From: Carya illinoinensis
Lineage: Eukaryota; Streptophyta; Magnoliopsida; Fagales; Juglandaceae
Assembly: GCF_018687715.1 (NCBI RefSeq)
Contig: NC_056765.1
Coordinates: forward strand, 25,813,129-25,877,128
DNA: 64,000 nucleotides
Reading direction: 5' to 3'
In this document: piece after piece, positions 11,892-24,900 of the stretch
How positions within the stretch are numbered: position 1 is the first letter of the stretch
How the letters are laid out: every line of letters starts with the position of its first letter
Translations under genes and position numbers: made by a program
The notes under the pieces: generated by a model
The model's input: the letters and a program-made list of their open reading frames with translations, nothing else
Told to the model about the DNA's origin: nothing
The model's database searches: none

Positions 11892-13336
11892 AGTTCTCAA
11901 ATCCTCACTAAGGACAAAGACCAGGTTGAATTAAATCTAATAAGTCAATTGCGTAAAAAATATGATATAATAAATTAGGTAACAAAATGTACTTTCAAAT
12001 TAAATTCACCAGCACAAGACTCTAAATGTACTACTTAATCTCATTCGGAAAATCTCATAATGATTCCATGTTGGTTCGAATATGAATCAATAATCAAACG
12101 TTTTTTTATTTACATTCGAATGTATAGATTAGAAATACTAATTTCATAAAATTATTATACATACCAATTGTATCATACTATACACCATCATTTAACAACT
12201 AACAATGTCTTCTAAAGTTGCAAAATTAGATATTAAAAGTTATATACATTGATAAAATTCATTTCTCCTTCTTTTCTCGCCCATCACAATTCTGTTGCAA
12301 TGTCATACCATGCTCCATTTGTACCATCATCTCTCGTTGCACTTGCTCTTGGACTTCACCGCATATTCTTACCTCCCAGTCTCTCTGTTGGTCCTGCAAA
12401 CACGTCTCTAATTGAGACTATCGCTCTAAGAAAGAATCTAACTCTTGTTGTCTTGACCTTATACATTCATTCTTGCATCAAGTAACTTCTAAATCTATGG
12501 TAAATTTATTACTTTGTGCAATCGATGAGTTGAGGAAGATGAACCGGAATGCTTGAAAGATCGTCCCAAGCCTCTTGCCATACTAGACTAGGACCAGAGC
12601 ACTTGCGTGAATATGTCTATATCATTAGGAGAGGATTCCCCAAAAACTAATTGCATCTCCATCATTTTTTCTGCAATTTGAAAGAAAACACACAATAAAT
12701 AACATATTAAAAGAAATATAAATAAAAAATAAATTATTCACATGTTGCATAATTTATTTACCAAAATTAATACCACTTACACAATTATCTGCAGTGGCAG
12801 GATCTATCCATTCACTACGCTCATTAGTGCAAGCAGCAGCATAGATATGAATAAGGGAAAAGCTTTCAGGATTATCACGTTTAAAAAAAAGCGACATTAA
12901 CAATTTTAAAAAGATAGCGTTAATACCTAAATAAAATAATATCAGAAAAATAAAAGAATTCTATAATTTTTTAATTACCATTTTATCTGCAAGACGGTGA
13001 CAAGACCTTGAACCGACACGACGAAGGACAGTCAGAGCGGATCTATTGTGGGCATTTGTAGAACTTAAGTGGTACAAAATTAAGTAAAAATGTTAATTGT
13101 AATATATATACATATATATAATATAGAATGAATATAAATGTAAATAATTAAAAGATATAAATCTAGAATACTTAATAATCTCAAACTGTGAAAAGATCAC
13201 AACACTTTCTCTAATTATCTAACTTCATATGCTGGAAAGGGGACTGCACAGCCTCATCCAACATCTCAAACTTTTGAAAATTGTCATGACATCATCCCGT
13301 GTGGCATTGGAATAGTGCACTCATCCACTCATTCAC
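11892..13336 (-). repeat. array unit 2
   Basis: Its last exon lies at about 12485-12672 but is broken by a 1-bp frame change, since the plus strand lacks a base in the 'gatgag-ttgaggaag' stretch near 12527. TTCGAA-type motif at 12116. Confidence 0.85.
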
Positions 13337-14456
13337 AGTTCTCAAATCCTCAATAAGGCCAAAGTCCAGGTTGAATTAAATCTAATAAGTGAATTGCGTT
13401 AAAAATATGATATATTAAATTAGGTAAAAAAATGTACTTTCAAATTAAATTCACCAGCAGACGACTCTAAATGTGATACTCAATCTCATTCGGAAAAGCT
13501 TGCAATGATTCCATGTTAGTTCGAAAATGAACGAATATTCACGATGAGGTTGTACTGTCGCTCTAAGAGAGAATGTAACTCTTGTTGTCTTGACCTTATA
13601 TATTCATTCTCGCATCAAGTAGCTTCTAAATTTTTGGTAAGATTATTAATTTGTGCAATCAATGAGGTTGAGGAGGATGAACTGAAATGCTTGAAAAATC
13701 ATCCCAAGCCTCTTGCCATACTAGACTTGGGCTTGAGCACTTGCGTGAATATGCCTAAATCATTAGGAGAGGATTCCCCAAAAGCTGACTACATCTCCAT
13801 CATTTTTCCTGAAATTTGAAAGAAAACACACAATAAATAACGTATTAAAATAAATATAAATAAAAAATAAATTATTCACATGTTGCATAATTTATTTGAC
13901 AAAATTAATACCACTTACATAATTATCTGCAGTGGCAGGATCTATCCATTCACTATGCTCATTAGAGTGAGCAGCAGTATAGACATGAATGATGGAAAAG
14001 TTTTCAGGATTATCACGTTTCTAACACAGCGACATTAACAATTTTACAAAGATAATGTTACTACTTATATAAAATAATATCAGAAAAATAAATGAATTAT
14101 ATAATTTTTTAATTACCATTTTATCAGCAAGACGGCGGAATGACTTTGAACTGCCACGATGGAGGACAATCAGAGCAGATCTTTTCTATGCATTTGTAGA
14201 ACTTCAGTGCTACAAAATTAAGTAAAAATGTTTAATTTTAATATAGAACAAATATAAATGTGAATAATTAAAGGATATAAATCTAGAATACCTAGTAATC
14301 TGAAGTTGTGAAAAGATCACAACACTTTCTCTAATTATCTAACTTCATCTGGTGGAAAGGCGAGTGCACAACCTCATCCAAGGTCTCAAACTTCTTGAAA
14401 TGGTCATGACATCATCTCGTGTGGCATTGTAATAGTGTACTCATCAACTCATTCAC
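13337..14456 (-). repeat. array unit 3, internally deleted
   Basis: This unit is about 330 bp shorter than the others. The segment from the TTCGAA motif to the coiled-coil-coding stretch is missing at about 13541, where 'gaatattcac' joins 'gatgaggttgtactgtcgc'. Its last exon (13620-13810) is open. Confidence 0.85.
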
Positions 14457-15900
14457 AGTTCTCAAATTCTCACTAAGGCCAAAGTCCAGGTTGAATTAAA
14501 TCTAATAAGTGAATTGCATTAAAAATATGATATATTAAATTAGGTGAAAAAAATGTACTTTCAAATTAAATTCACCAGAACACGACTCTAAATGTGCTAC
14601 TTAGTCCCATTCGAAAATCTCACAATGATTCCATGTTGGTTCGAAAATGAACGAATATTCAAATATTTTTTATTTACATTCGAATGTATAGATTAGAAAT
14701 TCTAATTTCATAAAATTAGTATACATACCAATTGTATCATAATATACACCATCATTTAACGACTAACAATGTCTTATAAAGTTTCAAAATGAGATATTAC
14801 AAGTTATATACATTAATAAAATTCATTTCTTCTTCTTTTCTCGCCCACTGCAATTCTATTGCGATGACATAACACGCCCCATTCGTACCATCATCTCTCA
14901 CTGCACTTGCTCTTGGACTTCACCCCATTTTCTTTTCTCCCAGTTTCTCTGTTGGTCCTGCAAACGTGTCTCTAAATGAGACTGTCCCTCTAAGAGAGAA
15001 ACTAACTCTTGCTGTCTTGACCTTATACATTCATTCTCGCATCAAGTAGCTTCTAAATCTTTGGTAAAATGATTAATTTGTGCAAGCGATGAGGTTCAGG
15101 AGGATGAACCGGAATGCTTGAAAGATTGTCCCAAGTCTCTTGCCATACTATATTTGGGCCTGAGCACTTGCGTGAATATGTCTATATCATTAGGAGAGGA
15201 TTCCCCAAACGCTGACTCCATCTCCATCATTTTTCCTGCAATTTGAAGGAAAACACACAATAAGTAACGTATTAAAAGAAATATAAATAAAAAAATAAAT
15301 TATTCACATGTTGCATAATTTATTTAACAAAATTAATACCACTTACATAATTATCTGCAGTGGCAAGATTTATCTATTTACTACACTCATTAGTGTGAGC
15401 AGCAGCATAGACATGAATGATGGAAAAGTTTTCAGGATTATCACGTTTCTAAGAAAGCGACATTAACAATTTTAACAAGATATTGTTAGTACTTAAATAA
15501 TACAATATCAGAAAAATAAATGAATTCTATAATTTTTGAATTACGATTTTATCAGCAACACGGTGGAATGACCTTGAACGGACACGATGGTGGACAGTCA
15601 GAGCAGATCTATTCTGCGCATTTGTAGAACTTAAGTGCTACAAAATTAGATAAAAATGTTAATTGTAATATATATATATATATAATATAGAATGAAAATA
15701 AATGTAAATAATTAAAGGATATAAATCTAGAATACCTAATCATCTAGAGTTGTGAAAAGATCACAACAATTTCTCTAATTATCTAATTTCATCTGCTGGA
15801 AAGGGGACTGCACAGCCTCATCCAACGTCTCAAACTTTTTGAAATGGTCATGACATCATCCCCTGTAGCATTGGAATAGTGTAGTCGTCAACTCATTCAT
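14457..15900 (-). repeat. array unit 4
   Basis: The last exon lies near 15045-15240 and carries small changes ('gatgaggttcaggagg'). TTCGAA-type motif near 14678. TA run near 15668-15685. Confidence 0.85.
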
Positions 15901-17350
15901 AGTTCTCAAATTCTCACTAAGGCCAAAGTCCAAGTTGAAAAAAAATCTAATAAGTGAATTACGTTAAAAATATGATATATTAATTCTTGTGAAAAATATG
16001 TACTTTCAAAGTAAATTCACCAGCACATGACTCTAAATGTGCTACTTTATCTCATTCAAACAATCTCGCAATGATTGCATGTTGGTTCGAATATGAACCA
16101 ATATTCAAACGTTTTTTATTTATGTTCGAATGTATAGATCAGAAATACTAATTTCATAAAATTAGTATACATACCAATTGTATCATATTACACACCATCA
16201 TTTAACAACTAACAATGTCTTATAAAGTTTCAAAATTAGATATGAAACGTTATATACATTGATAAAATTCATTCCTTCTTCTTTTCTCACCCACTGCAAT
16301 TCAGTTGCGATGACATAACACGCCCCATTTGTACCATCATCTCTCGCTGTACTTGCTCTTGGACTTCTCCGCGTATTCTTTCCTCCCGGTCTCTCTGTTG
16401 GTCCTGCAAATGCATCTCTGAATGAGACTGTCACTCTAAGAGAGAATCTAACTCTTTTTGTCTTGACCTTATACATTCATTCTCGCATCAAGTAGCTTCT
16501 AAATTTTTGGTAAGATTATTAATTTGTGCAATCGATGAGGTTGAGGAGGATGAACCAAAATGCTTGAAAAATCGTCCCAAGCCTCTTGCCATACTAGACT
16601 TGGGCCTGAGCACTTGCGTGAATATGTCTAAATCATTAGGAGAGGATTCCCCAAAAGCTGACTGCATCTCCATCATTTTTCCTGCAATTTGAAAGAAAAC
16701 ACACAATAAATAACATATTAAAAGAAATATAAATAAAAAATAAATTATTCACATGTTGCATAATTTATTTAACAAAATTAATACCACTTACATAATTATC
16801 TGCAGTGGCATGATCTATCTATTCACTATGCTCATTAGTGTGAGCAGCAACATAGACATGAATGATGGAAAAGTTTTCAGGATTATCACATTTCTAACAA
16901 AGTGACATTAACAATTTTACAAAGATAATGTTAGTACTTATATAAAATAATATCAGAAAAATAAATGAATTCTATAATTTTTTAATTACCATTTTATCAG
17001 CAAGACGGTGGAATGACTTTGAAACGACACGATGGAGGACAATCAGAGCAGATCTTTTATGTGCATTTGTAGAACTTCAGTGCTACAAAATTAAGTAAAA
17101 ATGTTTAATTTTAATATATATATTTATATATATAATATAGAACGAATATAAATGTAAATAATTAAAGGATATAAATCTAAAATACCTAGTAATCTGGAGT
17201 TGTAAAAAGATCGCAACACTTTCTCTAATTATCTAACTTCATCTGCTGGAAAGGTGAATGCACAACCTCATCCAAGGTCTCAAACTTCTTGAAATGGTCA
17301 TGACATCATCTCGTGTGGCATTGTAATAGTGTACTCATCAACTCATTCAC
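15901..17350 (-). repeat. array unit 5
   Basis: The last exon (16488-16683) is open and clean after the acceptor attgcag: EKMMEMQSAFGESSPNDLDI...RGLGRFFKHFGSSSS, ending EAT-stop. It is closest to unit 6. Confidence 0.85.
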
Positions 17351-18563
17351 AGTTCTCAAATCCTCACTAAGGCCAAAGTCCAGGTTGAATTAAATCTAAT
17401 AAGTGAATTGCGTTAAAAATATGATATATTAAATTAGGTGAAAAAAATGTACTTTCAAATTAAATTCACGAGCACACGACTCTAAATGTGCTACTTAAAT
17501 CTCATTCGGAAAATCTCGCGATGATTCCATGCTGGTTCGAAAATGATCCTATATTCAAACATTTTTTATTTACATTCGAATGTATAGATCAAAAATTCTA
17601 ATTTCATAAAATTAGTATACATACCAATTGTATCATAATACACACAATCATTTAACGACTAACAATGTCTTATAAAGTTTCAAAATGAGATATTACATGT
17701 TATATACATTGATAAAATTCATTTCTTCTTCTTTTCTTGCCCACCGCAATTCTATTGCGATGACATAACACGCCCCATTTGTACCATCATCTCCCGCTGC
17801 ACTTGCTCTTAGACTTCACTACATATTCTTTCTTCCCGGTCTCTCTGTTGGTCTTGCAAATGCATCTCTAAATGAGACTGTTGCTCTAAGAGAGAATCTA
17901 ACTCTTGCTGTCTTGACCTTATACATTCATTCTCGCATCAAGTAGCTTCTAAATTTTTGGTAAGATTATTAATTTGTGCAATCGATGAGGTTGAGGAGGA
18001 TGAACTGGAATGCTTGAAAAATCGTCCCAAGCCTCTTGCCATACTCGACTTGGGCCTGAGCACTTGCGTGAATATGTCTAAATCATTAGGAGAGGATTCC
18101 CCAAAAGCTAACTGCATCTCCATCATTTTTCTAGCAATTTGAAAGAAAAACACACAATAAATAACGTATTAAAAGAAATATAAATAAAAAATAAATTATT
18201 CACATGTTGCATAATTTATTTAAGAAAATTATTACCACTTACATAATTATCTGCAATGACAGGATTTATCCATTCACTATGCTTTTTAGTGTGAGCAGCA
18301 GCATAGATATGAATGAGGGAAAAGTTTTACGGATTATCACGTTTCTAAGAAAGCGACATTAACAATTTTAAAAAGATAATGTTAGTACTTAAATAAAACA
18401 TTATCAGAAAAATAAATAAATTCTATAATTTTTTAATTAGCATTTTATAAGCAAGACGGTGGAATGACCTTGAACTAACACGATAGTGGACAGTCAGAGT
18501 GGATCTATTCTGTGCATTTGTAGAACTTAAGTGCTACAAAATTAAGTAAAAATGTTAATCGTA

Positions 18564-18595
<32 letters not shown>

Positions 18596-18804
18596 AAGAA
18601 TATGAATGCAAATAATTAAAGGATATAAATCTAGAATACCTAATAATCTGGCATTGTGAAAGGATTACAACACTTTTTCTAATTATCTAACTTCATCTGC
18701 TAGAAAGGGGACTGCACAGCCGCATCCAACGTCTCAAACTTCTTAAAATGGTCATGACATCATCCCGTGTAACATTGGAATAGTGTAGTCATTAACTCAT
18801 TCAC
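17351..18804 (-). repeat. array unit 6
   Basis: The last exon is at 17938-18135. It carries the longest well-preserved TA run on this side (about 18564-18590). The right neighbour is the partial unit 18805-18983, which connects directly to the 5' exons of the ORF. Confidence 0.85.
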
Positions 18805-18984
18805 AGTTCTCAAATCCTCACTAAGGTCAAAGTCCAGGTTGAGTTAATCCTAATAAGTGAATTACATTAAAAATATGATATGTTAATCTCGGTGAAAAAA
18901 ATTTACTTTCAAAGTAAATTCACCAGCACACGAGTCTAAATGTGCTACTTAATCTCATTCGGAAAATCTCGCAATGATTGCACA

Positions 18985-19384
18985 TAAAATGGAACATATA
19001 CTCCGACTACTATGTCAATATTGGAGGAAAGCGGTGCTGCACTACCATCGACTCCTCAAGTGGAATTATCAGGAATGGTGACGTTGAGATTTCCATACCT
19101 TATATTTTTCTCAAAAGAGATGCCACATGTATAGCCACGACGACGATGAATGGATGCATCAACTAATAGATAATAGTATAATTATAGTTATATAGTTATT
19201 GAGACAAAATTATTAATATATAATTAATTATCAATGACATTTTCTTACTAGTAGGTGTCAACTGGTTGTCGTTCTCTTGCGTGTAAACTTGATCTTTAGG
19301 AGCAGATTCCTCAGGTGGGGAGTCCTCAATGGATTCGAGACTTGGTGGAGGAGGCAAATTTCTTCGTTGTCGTTTTGGCGACAT
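18985..19384 (-). pseudogene. CACTA second ORF, 5' exons (PF03004-type)
   Basis: Exon 1 starts with ATG at 19384 (MSPKRQRRNLPPPPSLES, then an acidic Ser/Pro-rich stretch) and ends at a GTAAG donor near 19252. Exon 2 follows an acceptor near 19165 and reads RRGYTCGISFEKNIRYGNL, NVTIPDNST and APLSSNIDIVVGVYVPF, the N-terminal half of the plant En/Spm PF03004 domain. It then runs into the partial array unit (LREI-PNEIK). An in-frame TGA splits exon 2 near 19047. The protein would be the DNA-binding, TNPA-like partner of TNP2. That role is from family knowledge. Only the first unit of the array is joined to these exons, so the other six copies of the downstream exons lack a 5' end. Confidence 0.75.
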
Positions 19385-19541
19385 CCTTAAAAATGATTAA
19401 TTATATTAAAGAAAATTAATTAGACGAAATTATGAAAAGTATAACACAAAATATTTAGTACTTTTATTTTTCATATTTGGATGTATTTTTCATGCTTGTT
19501 TTAGAATCTCCCTCAATAATATTTTCGCCATCATTATCAAC

Positions 19542-21340
19542 CTATTCTTCGTCCTCCTTATCCACTTCTTCCCCAGATTCTTCTTCATCTTCTTCTTCTT
19601 CGTCCTCATTTACTTGAATTAAATGATCATTTAATATGAACGGGTTAAGATGGACGGGTGAGACATCATCTCTACATAAAGGGAGCAACTCGAGTGCATC
19701 GAGGTGAACAAACAAGTTAATACCCTCTCCATCTTCCCGGTAGGCCTTTAAAATCGAAGTGTCATCTTCATCTTCATTGTTCTCATAATCTGCACTCGTT
19801 CTTGCATCATATATATTTAGAGGGACAAATTTTTGTACTACTCGCCAAGTTATCTCTCCACTATCTTCATCAGTGCTTTTCATTGGATAATCAAGTAATA
19901 GACTTGGGTATCTTGACAAGCCAATATGAATGGATCATCTTCATACAATTTAGATGCAGTATTGACACTCATAAAGTGACTATCCCTATGTATTGAAATC
20001 TGACCACTGCCAAGATTCCACCAATCACATATAAAGACATATGTTACAGATCCACCCATATATTTCATTCTAATAATATCACATATAACACTATAATAGT
20101 CAATATCATTTGTTCCATGACTCCCATCGATCAACACACCACAATTTTGAGTCTTTCTATTATGTCCATGGTCCAGAGTATGGAATTTATAATCTCGAAC
20201 CATGCATGCAATTTATTAAAGTGCTTGATTTGAGGGACCACAAGTCAATGCATACAATTCAAGAGAAATTGATTTGGGATCATGAGCACGTTGTTCCAAA
20301 ATTTAACAATTGAAATAGTATATACTTATTAAAAGTTATCTAGAATTAAAAGTTTCAAAATCTAACATATATATAATTTTAGTTCACACACATTGTTCAA
20401 ACCATCTAGGAAATTCTTCCTCATGTCTTGCCTCTATATTCTCTACGCCTTCTGTCCTAAGTTTGTCCATGTGCTCACTGTATATAGGTGTAAAAGAATA
20501 TTATTTTGAGCACAAAATTTAGTATTCAACTTTTGAAACTAGAATTATTCAAAGCATGTAATGACATACCTGAGATAGTCATCAATCTCTCGGCAATTAT
20601 TTAGCACATACCACCGAACTTTACCAAATTCTCCATCAATTAAATCGTAACCCGTTTGTGCACCCAAGGGTTGTACATTCTGAGAAAACACTAATGGCTC
20701 ACAAAGAGCAACAAGATCAGCATTTTGCTCTCGACGATTAAATCATGTCTCAACACCTTGAAGATATAGAGAGCAAAATGTTAACCATTCATCGTGTATA
20801 TAGGCCTCTATTATTGAACCCTCAGCTCTGGCTTTATTTCCAATAGTGCACTTTAGTAGACCCAAATATATCTCAATTTACTACCCAAGCACACAAATCC
20901 TTAAAAAACATGCAAAGTTTCGATATGACGACACATACATTAGATGTAAGCTTCCCACGAATTCTCACCAGTAATAACTTATGTAAAAATACGTGACAGT
21001 CATGACTTTTCAATCCACTAATTTTTTAGTCATCAGGGCTCACACATCTACCGATATTTGAAGCATAACCATTTGACAACTTCACACCTTGCAACCATTT
21101 GCATAAGTCCATCATCTCCTCCCTCATTATCGTAAAACATTCATGCGGGATGACTACCCTATTGCCTTCCACCTGTAAATATAGATTATGTTTAATTCTC
21201 ATTCTCTCAATATCTTTCCTCATCTTGATCGTGTCCTTCATCTTTTTTTTAATGCTCATTAATGTACCCAGTATATTATCAGAGATATTCTTCCCTATGT
21301 ACATTACATCCAAATTATGTCGCAACATATTAATAATATC
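19542..21340 (-). pseudogene. CACTA transposase TNP2, C-terminal part
   Basis: Read right to left. 21026-21328: LRHNLDVMYIGKNISDNILG with CKWLQGVKLSNGYASNIGRC, the end of the Transposase_21 domain. 20580-20830: EGSIIEAYIHDEWLTFCS, YLQGVET and YVLNNCREIDDYL (DUF4218/4216 boundary), with a TGA inside. 19880-20203: IRMKYMGGSVTYVFICDWW and YEDDPFILACQDTQVYY (DUF4216). 19542-19919: a C-terminal region ending in a glutamate/aspartate-rich tail. The N-terminal two thirds, including the catalytic acid triad region, are not found. Coding similarity stops at about 21340, where AT-rich DNA begins. The remains fit TNP2 well, and the gene is dead. Confidence 0.85.
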
Positions 21341-21853
21341 ACATATTTATGCTAAATCAGTTGATGTGTTTGATATAATGTTATTTTAGACAACTTATTA
21401 AGAACATAATATATTCTTAACATCTAATAACAATTCTTGGGAATTAATTTTTACATTTTTAACAAATTTGAAATTACTAAAAATGTTAATGTTGTTACTA
21501 ATATTATTACTTATAGTTAATAAAAAAAAAATAATAGTTTCATTAATATTTAATTCCATTGCTTTATACTTTAATAATTTATCCAATATTATTAACACTA
21601 TTTCATAAGTTATAAAATTCGTAATAAATTGGTTTATTTAAAATTACTAATATGATGTCCACATTTAGAAATAAAACATTATATATTTAATTAACAAGGA
21701 ACAAATTAATATATAACATAGAAATTTGGCTATAATTAATAAAACTAACAACAACAATATACTATATATTATAATACATACTATAAAATATAATATTTTA
21801 TATTATATTAACTATATATAATATATGTTATATATATAATATACCATATAATA
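21341..21853. other. AT-rich segment of the CACTA element
   Basis: This is very AT-rich DNA with TA dinucleotide stretches and no coding signal. It continues at 27542-27655 on the other side of the LINE, and removing the LINE and one TSD copy joins the two parts. The short open frames here are by chance. Confidence 0.7.
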
Positions 21854-21870
21854 CATTATATATATATACT
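21854..21870. repeat. LINE target-site duplication, left copy
   Basis: The 17-bp sequence cattatatatatatact is identical to 27525-27541. It directly precedes the T-run that is the LINE poly(A) tail seen on the minus strand. Confidence 0.9.
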
Positions 21871-21904
21871 TTTTTTTTTGGAAGATGGGAATTTCATATT
21901 AATA

Positions 21905-24900
21905 CTACAAGCATAGTAGGTTACAAATGCATTGAGGATAATCCTCTACAAGAACAGACTCATCACCAAGCTCCAAAGAGCTTTTAGCTAGGGTGTGTGC
22001 CACTACATTGATTTGCCTAGGTACATGCCTAAAAGACCAAGTATGGTAGGAAAGCAAAAGTTTCTTTATGTCAAGGAAGATCAGGCCTGCAGTACTCCAG
22101 TCCTCAGTACCACTGTTAATCCCACTGACCACTAGCTTAGAGTCCCCTTCAAAAATGACATTATGGAGACCAAGTTCTAGACCCAACTGCACAGCTCGCA
22201 AGGCAGCCAAAGCTTCTCCTAGAAGAGGATCAAGGAAGGAGTTTTTAGGACTTCTAAGGGTGGTTGTGACTAGGCCATCCCAATCTCTGACTGCCACTCC
22301 AATTCCCACCATGCAGTTCACCTTGTCAATGGCTGCATCCCAGTTTATTTTGTAGAAATCTGTAGGAGGCTTGCACCACACAACTGGTGCCTGAGTTGGA
22401 AAAGGTTGCTTCTTTGGTTGACTGTTGAGCTCTTCCACTTCACTCTTTCTCAATGAGACAGACTTGGAGACCTGTAAAGGAGAGATGAAGCTAGATTCGA
22501 AAACAAACTTGTTCCTCCTATTCCACAATTCAGTGGCTGTAAGAGCCAGTTCCACATGTTCCTCAGCAGGGAGAAGAGAAAGCTGGTCTGCCAGTAGTTC
22601 ATGGTATGGTTGTTCCTCTGACCTGCATTTTTGGAGTCTTCTCGAGCCATAGCTCCAAACATCCTGGGCTGCCGTGTATGACCATAGAACATGAGCTGTG
22701 GTCTCTGGAAAGGAGTGACAGATGGGACATAAAGGAGATTCAACAATCCTCCTTCTAAACAAATTTGCTTTGGTGGGAAGGATGTCCTTTGCAGCTCTCA
22801 ATAGGAACATTTTAACTTTGCTTGGCACTTTAAGCTTCCACAGCTGCTTCCAAAGGGCCCCATGGGTAGGAGGTCGAGATCCCTGTCCATGCCTGCTATC
22901 ATTCATGGAAACCTGTAGATGGTAAGCTGATTTTACTGTGAACATGCCATTTGTGGTGCACCTCCAGGTTAGTCTATCACTGCTAGTGCAAGGACTTATG
23001 TGTAGCTTGGATATGACTGCTGCTTCCTCAGGGATGAAGACATCTTGTATGAGAGCCAGGTTCCAGGAGTAAGTATCTTGATCTATTAGAGAGTTCACAG
23101 TAACTCCTGAACTGAGAATCTTGAGAGGAGATTGGACCTTGAAAGAAGTAGGGGTAAGCAGCCAGCAGTCTGACCAAACCCTCACTGAGTTGCCATTTCC
23201 AATCTTCCAGAGGAGGCCTTCAGCCAAAAATGGCCTGGCTACTGTTATACTTTTCCATACAAAGGAATCACTTCCTCTGACTTTAGCCGAGAGAAAATCA
23301 CCAGAGGGAAAGTAGTTGGCTTTTAGAACCTTGGAGGCAAGGGATTGGGTGTTGATGAGAAGCCTCCACCCTTGCTTGGCTAGCATGGCTTTATTGAAGT
23401 CTTCAAAGTCTCTGAAACCTAGGCCCCCATCTTGCTTGCCCTTTCCAATTCCTTTCCAACTAAGCCAGTGCATTTTAGATTTTTGGTTATTTATCCCCCA
23501 CCAGAAAGATTGCATCAGCTTGTTTATGTTTCCCAGGATTCCTTTGGGAATTAGGAAGATTCCCATGCAATATGTGGGAATGGATTGAATGACTGATTTT
23601 AGCAAGACTTCTTTCCCGGCTGAGGACAAGAGGTTTGTTTTCCAATTGTTCATCTGAGCCTTGATTCTATCCAAGATAGGATTAAAAGCTCTGCCCTTGT
23701 TTTTTCCAACAGAAGAAGGTAGTCTTAGGTACTTCTCAAAAGGACCAGATGCCTTCATACCTGCCAAGTTCAGAATGGAAGTTTGGGCTACTTGGCTTGT
23801 GTTCTTGCTGAAGTAAATTGAAGACTTATCCAGGTTGAGCCTCTGACCAGAGCTTGCTTCATAAGAATTGAGTATGAGCTGAAGTTTGGTCCATTCCTGT
23901 TGATCTGCCTTGCAGAAGACCATACTATCGTCTGCAAAAACTAAGTGATTGACTGTTATAGAGCCTCTTGAAAGAGGGAAACCAGAGATGGAGCCTTGCT
24001 GTTCAGCCAAGTTTAGAGCCAAGGAAAGCACTTCTGAGCATAGGATAAATAAATATGGGGAAAGGGGGTCTCCTTGTCATATTCCTCTTGAGGGTTTGAA
24101 AGAAGGTTGAGGGATGCCATTGACTAGGATTGAGTAAGTCATTGTTCCTATCCACTGCATGATCAGATCAGTCCACTCTCTGTCAAAGCCCATTTGCTGA
24201 AGCACTTGATGAATGAAGGACCACTCTAGTCTATCATAGGCCTTGCTCATATCAAGCATGAGGGCCATGTAGGCTTCTCTACCATTCTTCCTTCTGTTTT
24301 GCATTGAGTGAAGGAGTTCATACGCAACAATAGTGTTATCTAAGATCATTCTTCCTGGAACAAAAGCACTTTGGGTGTCTGATATTAGCTTTGGCAAGAT
24401 GGTCTTTAACCTGTTTGCAAGGACCTTAGCTATGATCTTGTAGTACACATTACAAAGGCTAATTGGCCTATAATCAGTGACCTTCCTAGGGGAATTCTTC
24501 TTTGGAATGAGGGTTATGAAAGTGTGATTGATAGCTTGAAACCCAGCCTTAGTGTTAAGGTGCTCTAGTACTGCATCTGTTACATCTTTGCCAACCGTGA
24601 GCCAGTGGCTTTGGAAGAAAATTGCTGGAAAACCATCTGGGCCGGGTGAGCCCAGTGGATTCATTTCATGTATAGCCAGCTCAATCTCCTCTCTGGTGTA
24701 TGCCTTAGTAAGGGATAGATTCATTTCAAGGGTGACCGTGGTATTGAGGACTTCCATTATGGAGTTGGAAACATTGGGATTGGAGGATGTGAAGAGGTCC
24801 ATAAACACAGCTTGGAATTCAGACCCTATGTCCTCAGGGGATGTCAAAATCTGGCCCTCCTCGGTGTGGAGTTTCTGAATTATATTCTTCTGTTTTCTAA

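Larger units (their letters stand above)
10393..18983 (-). repeat. tandem array of ~1.45-kb CACTA ORF2 units (6 plus a partial)
   Basis: The landmark 'agttctca' recurs at 10431, 11892, 13337, 14457, 15901, 17351 and 18805, giving steps of 1461, 1445, 1120, 1444, 1450 and 1454. On the minus strand each unit carries a spliced PF03004-like region: PNEIK-x-HI, then DHFKKFETLDEAV, then NRS-LTVLHR...SFH-LAD, then RDNPENF--IHVYAAAHTNE and DPATADNYV, then KMMEMQSAFGESSP and RGLGRFFKH. Every unit except the short one also has a TTCGAA-type motif and a TA-rich intron segment. The units differ by scattered substitutions and small indels, so the array is not recent and not an assembly copy. Confidence 0.9.

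Noticed and set aside
10393..18983. Assembly duplication as the cause of the tandem array
   Set aside because: Units differ by many substitutions, indels and one large deletion, which a collapsed or duplicated contig would not give. Long reads should still confirm copy number.
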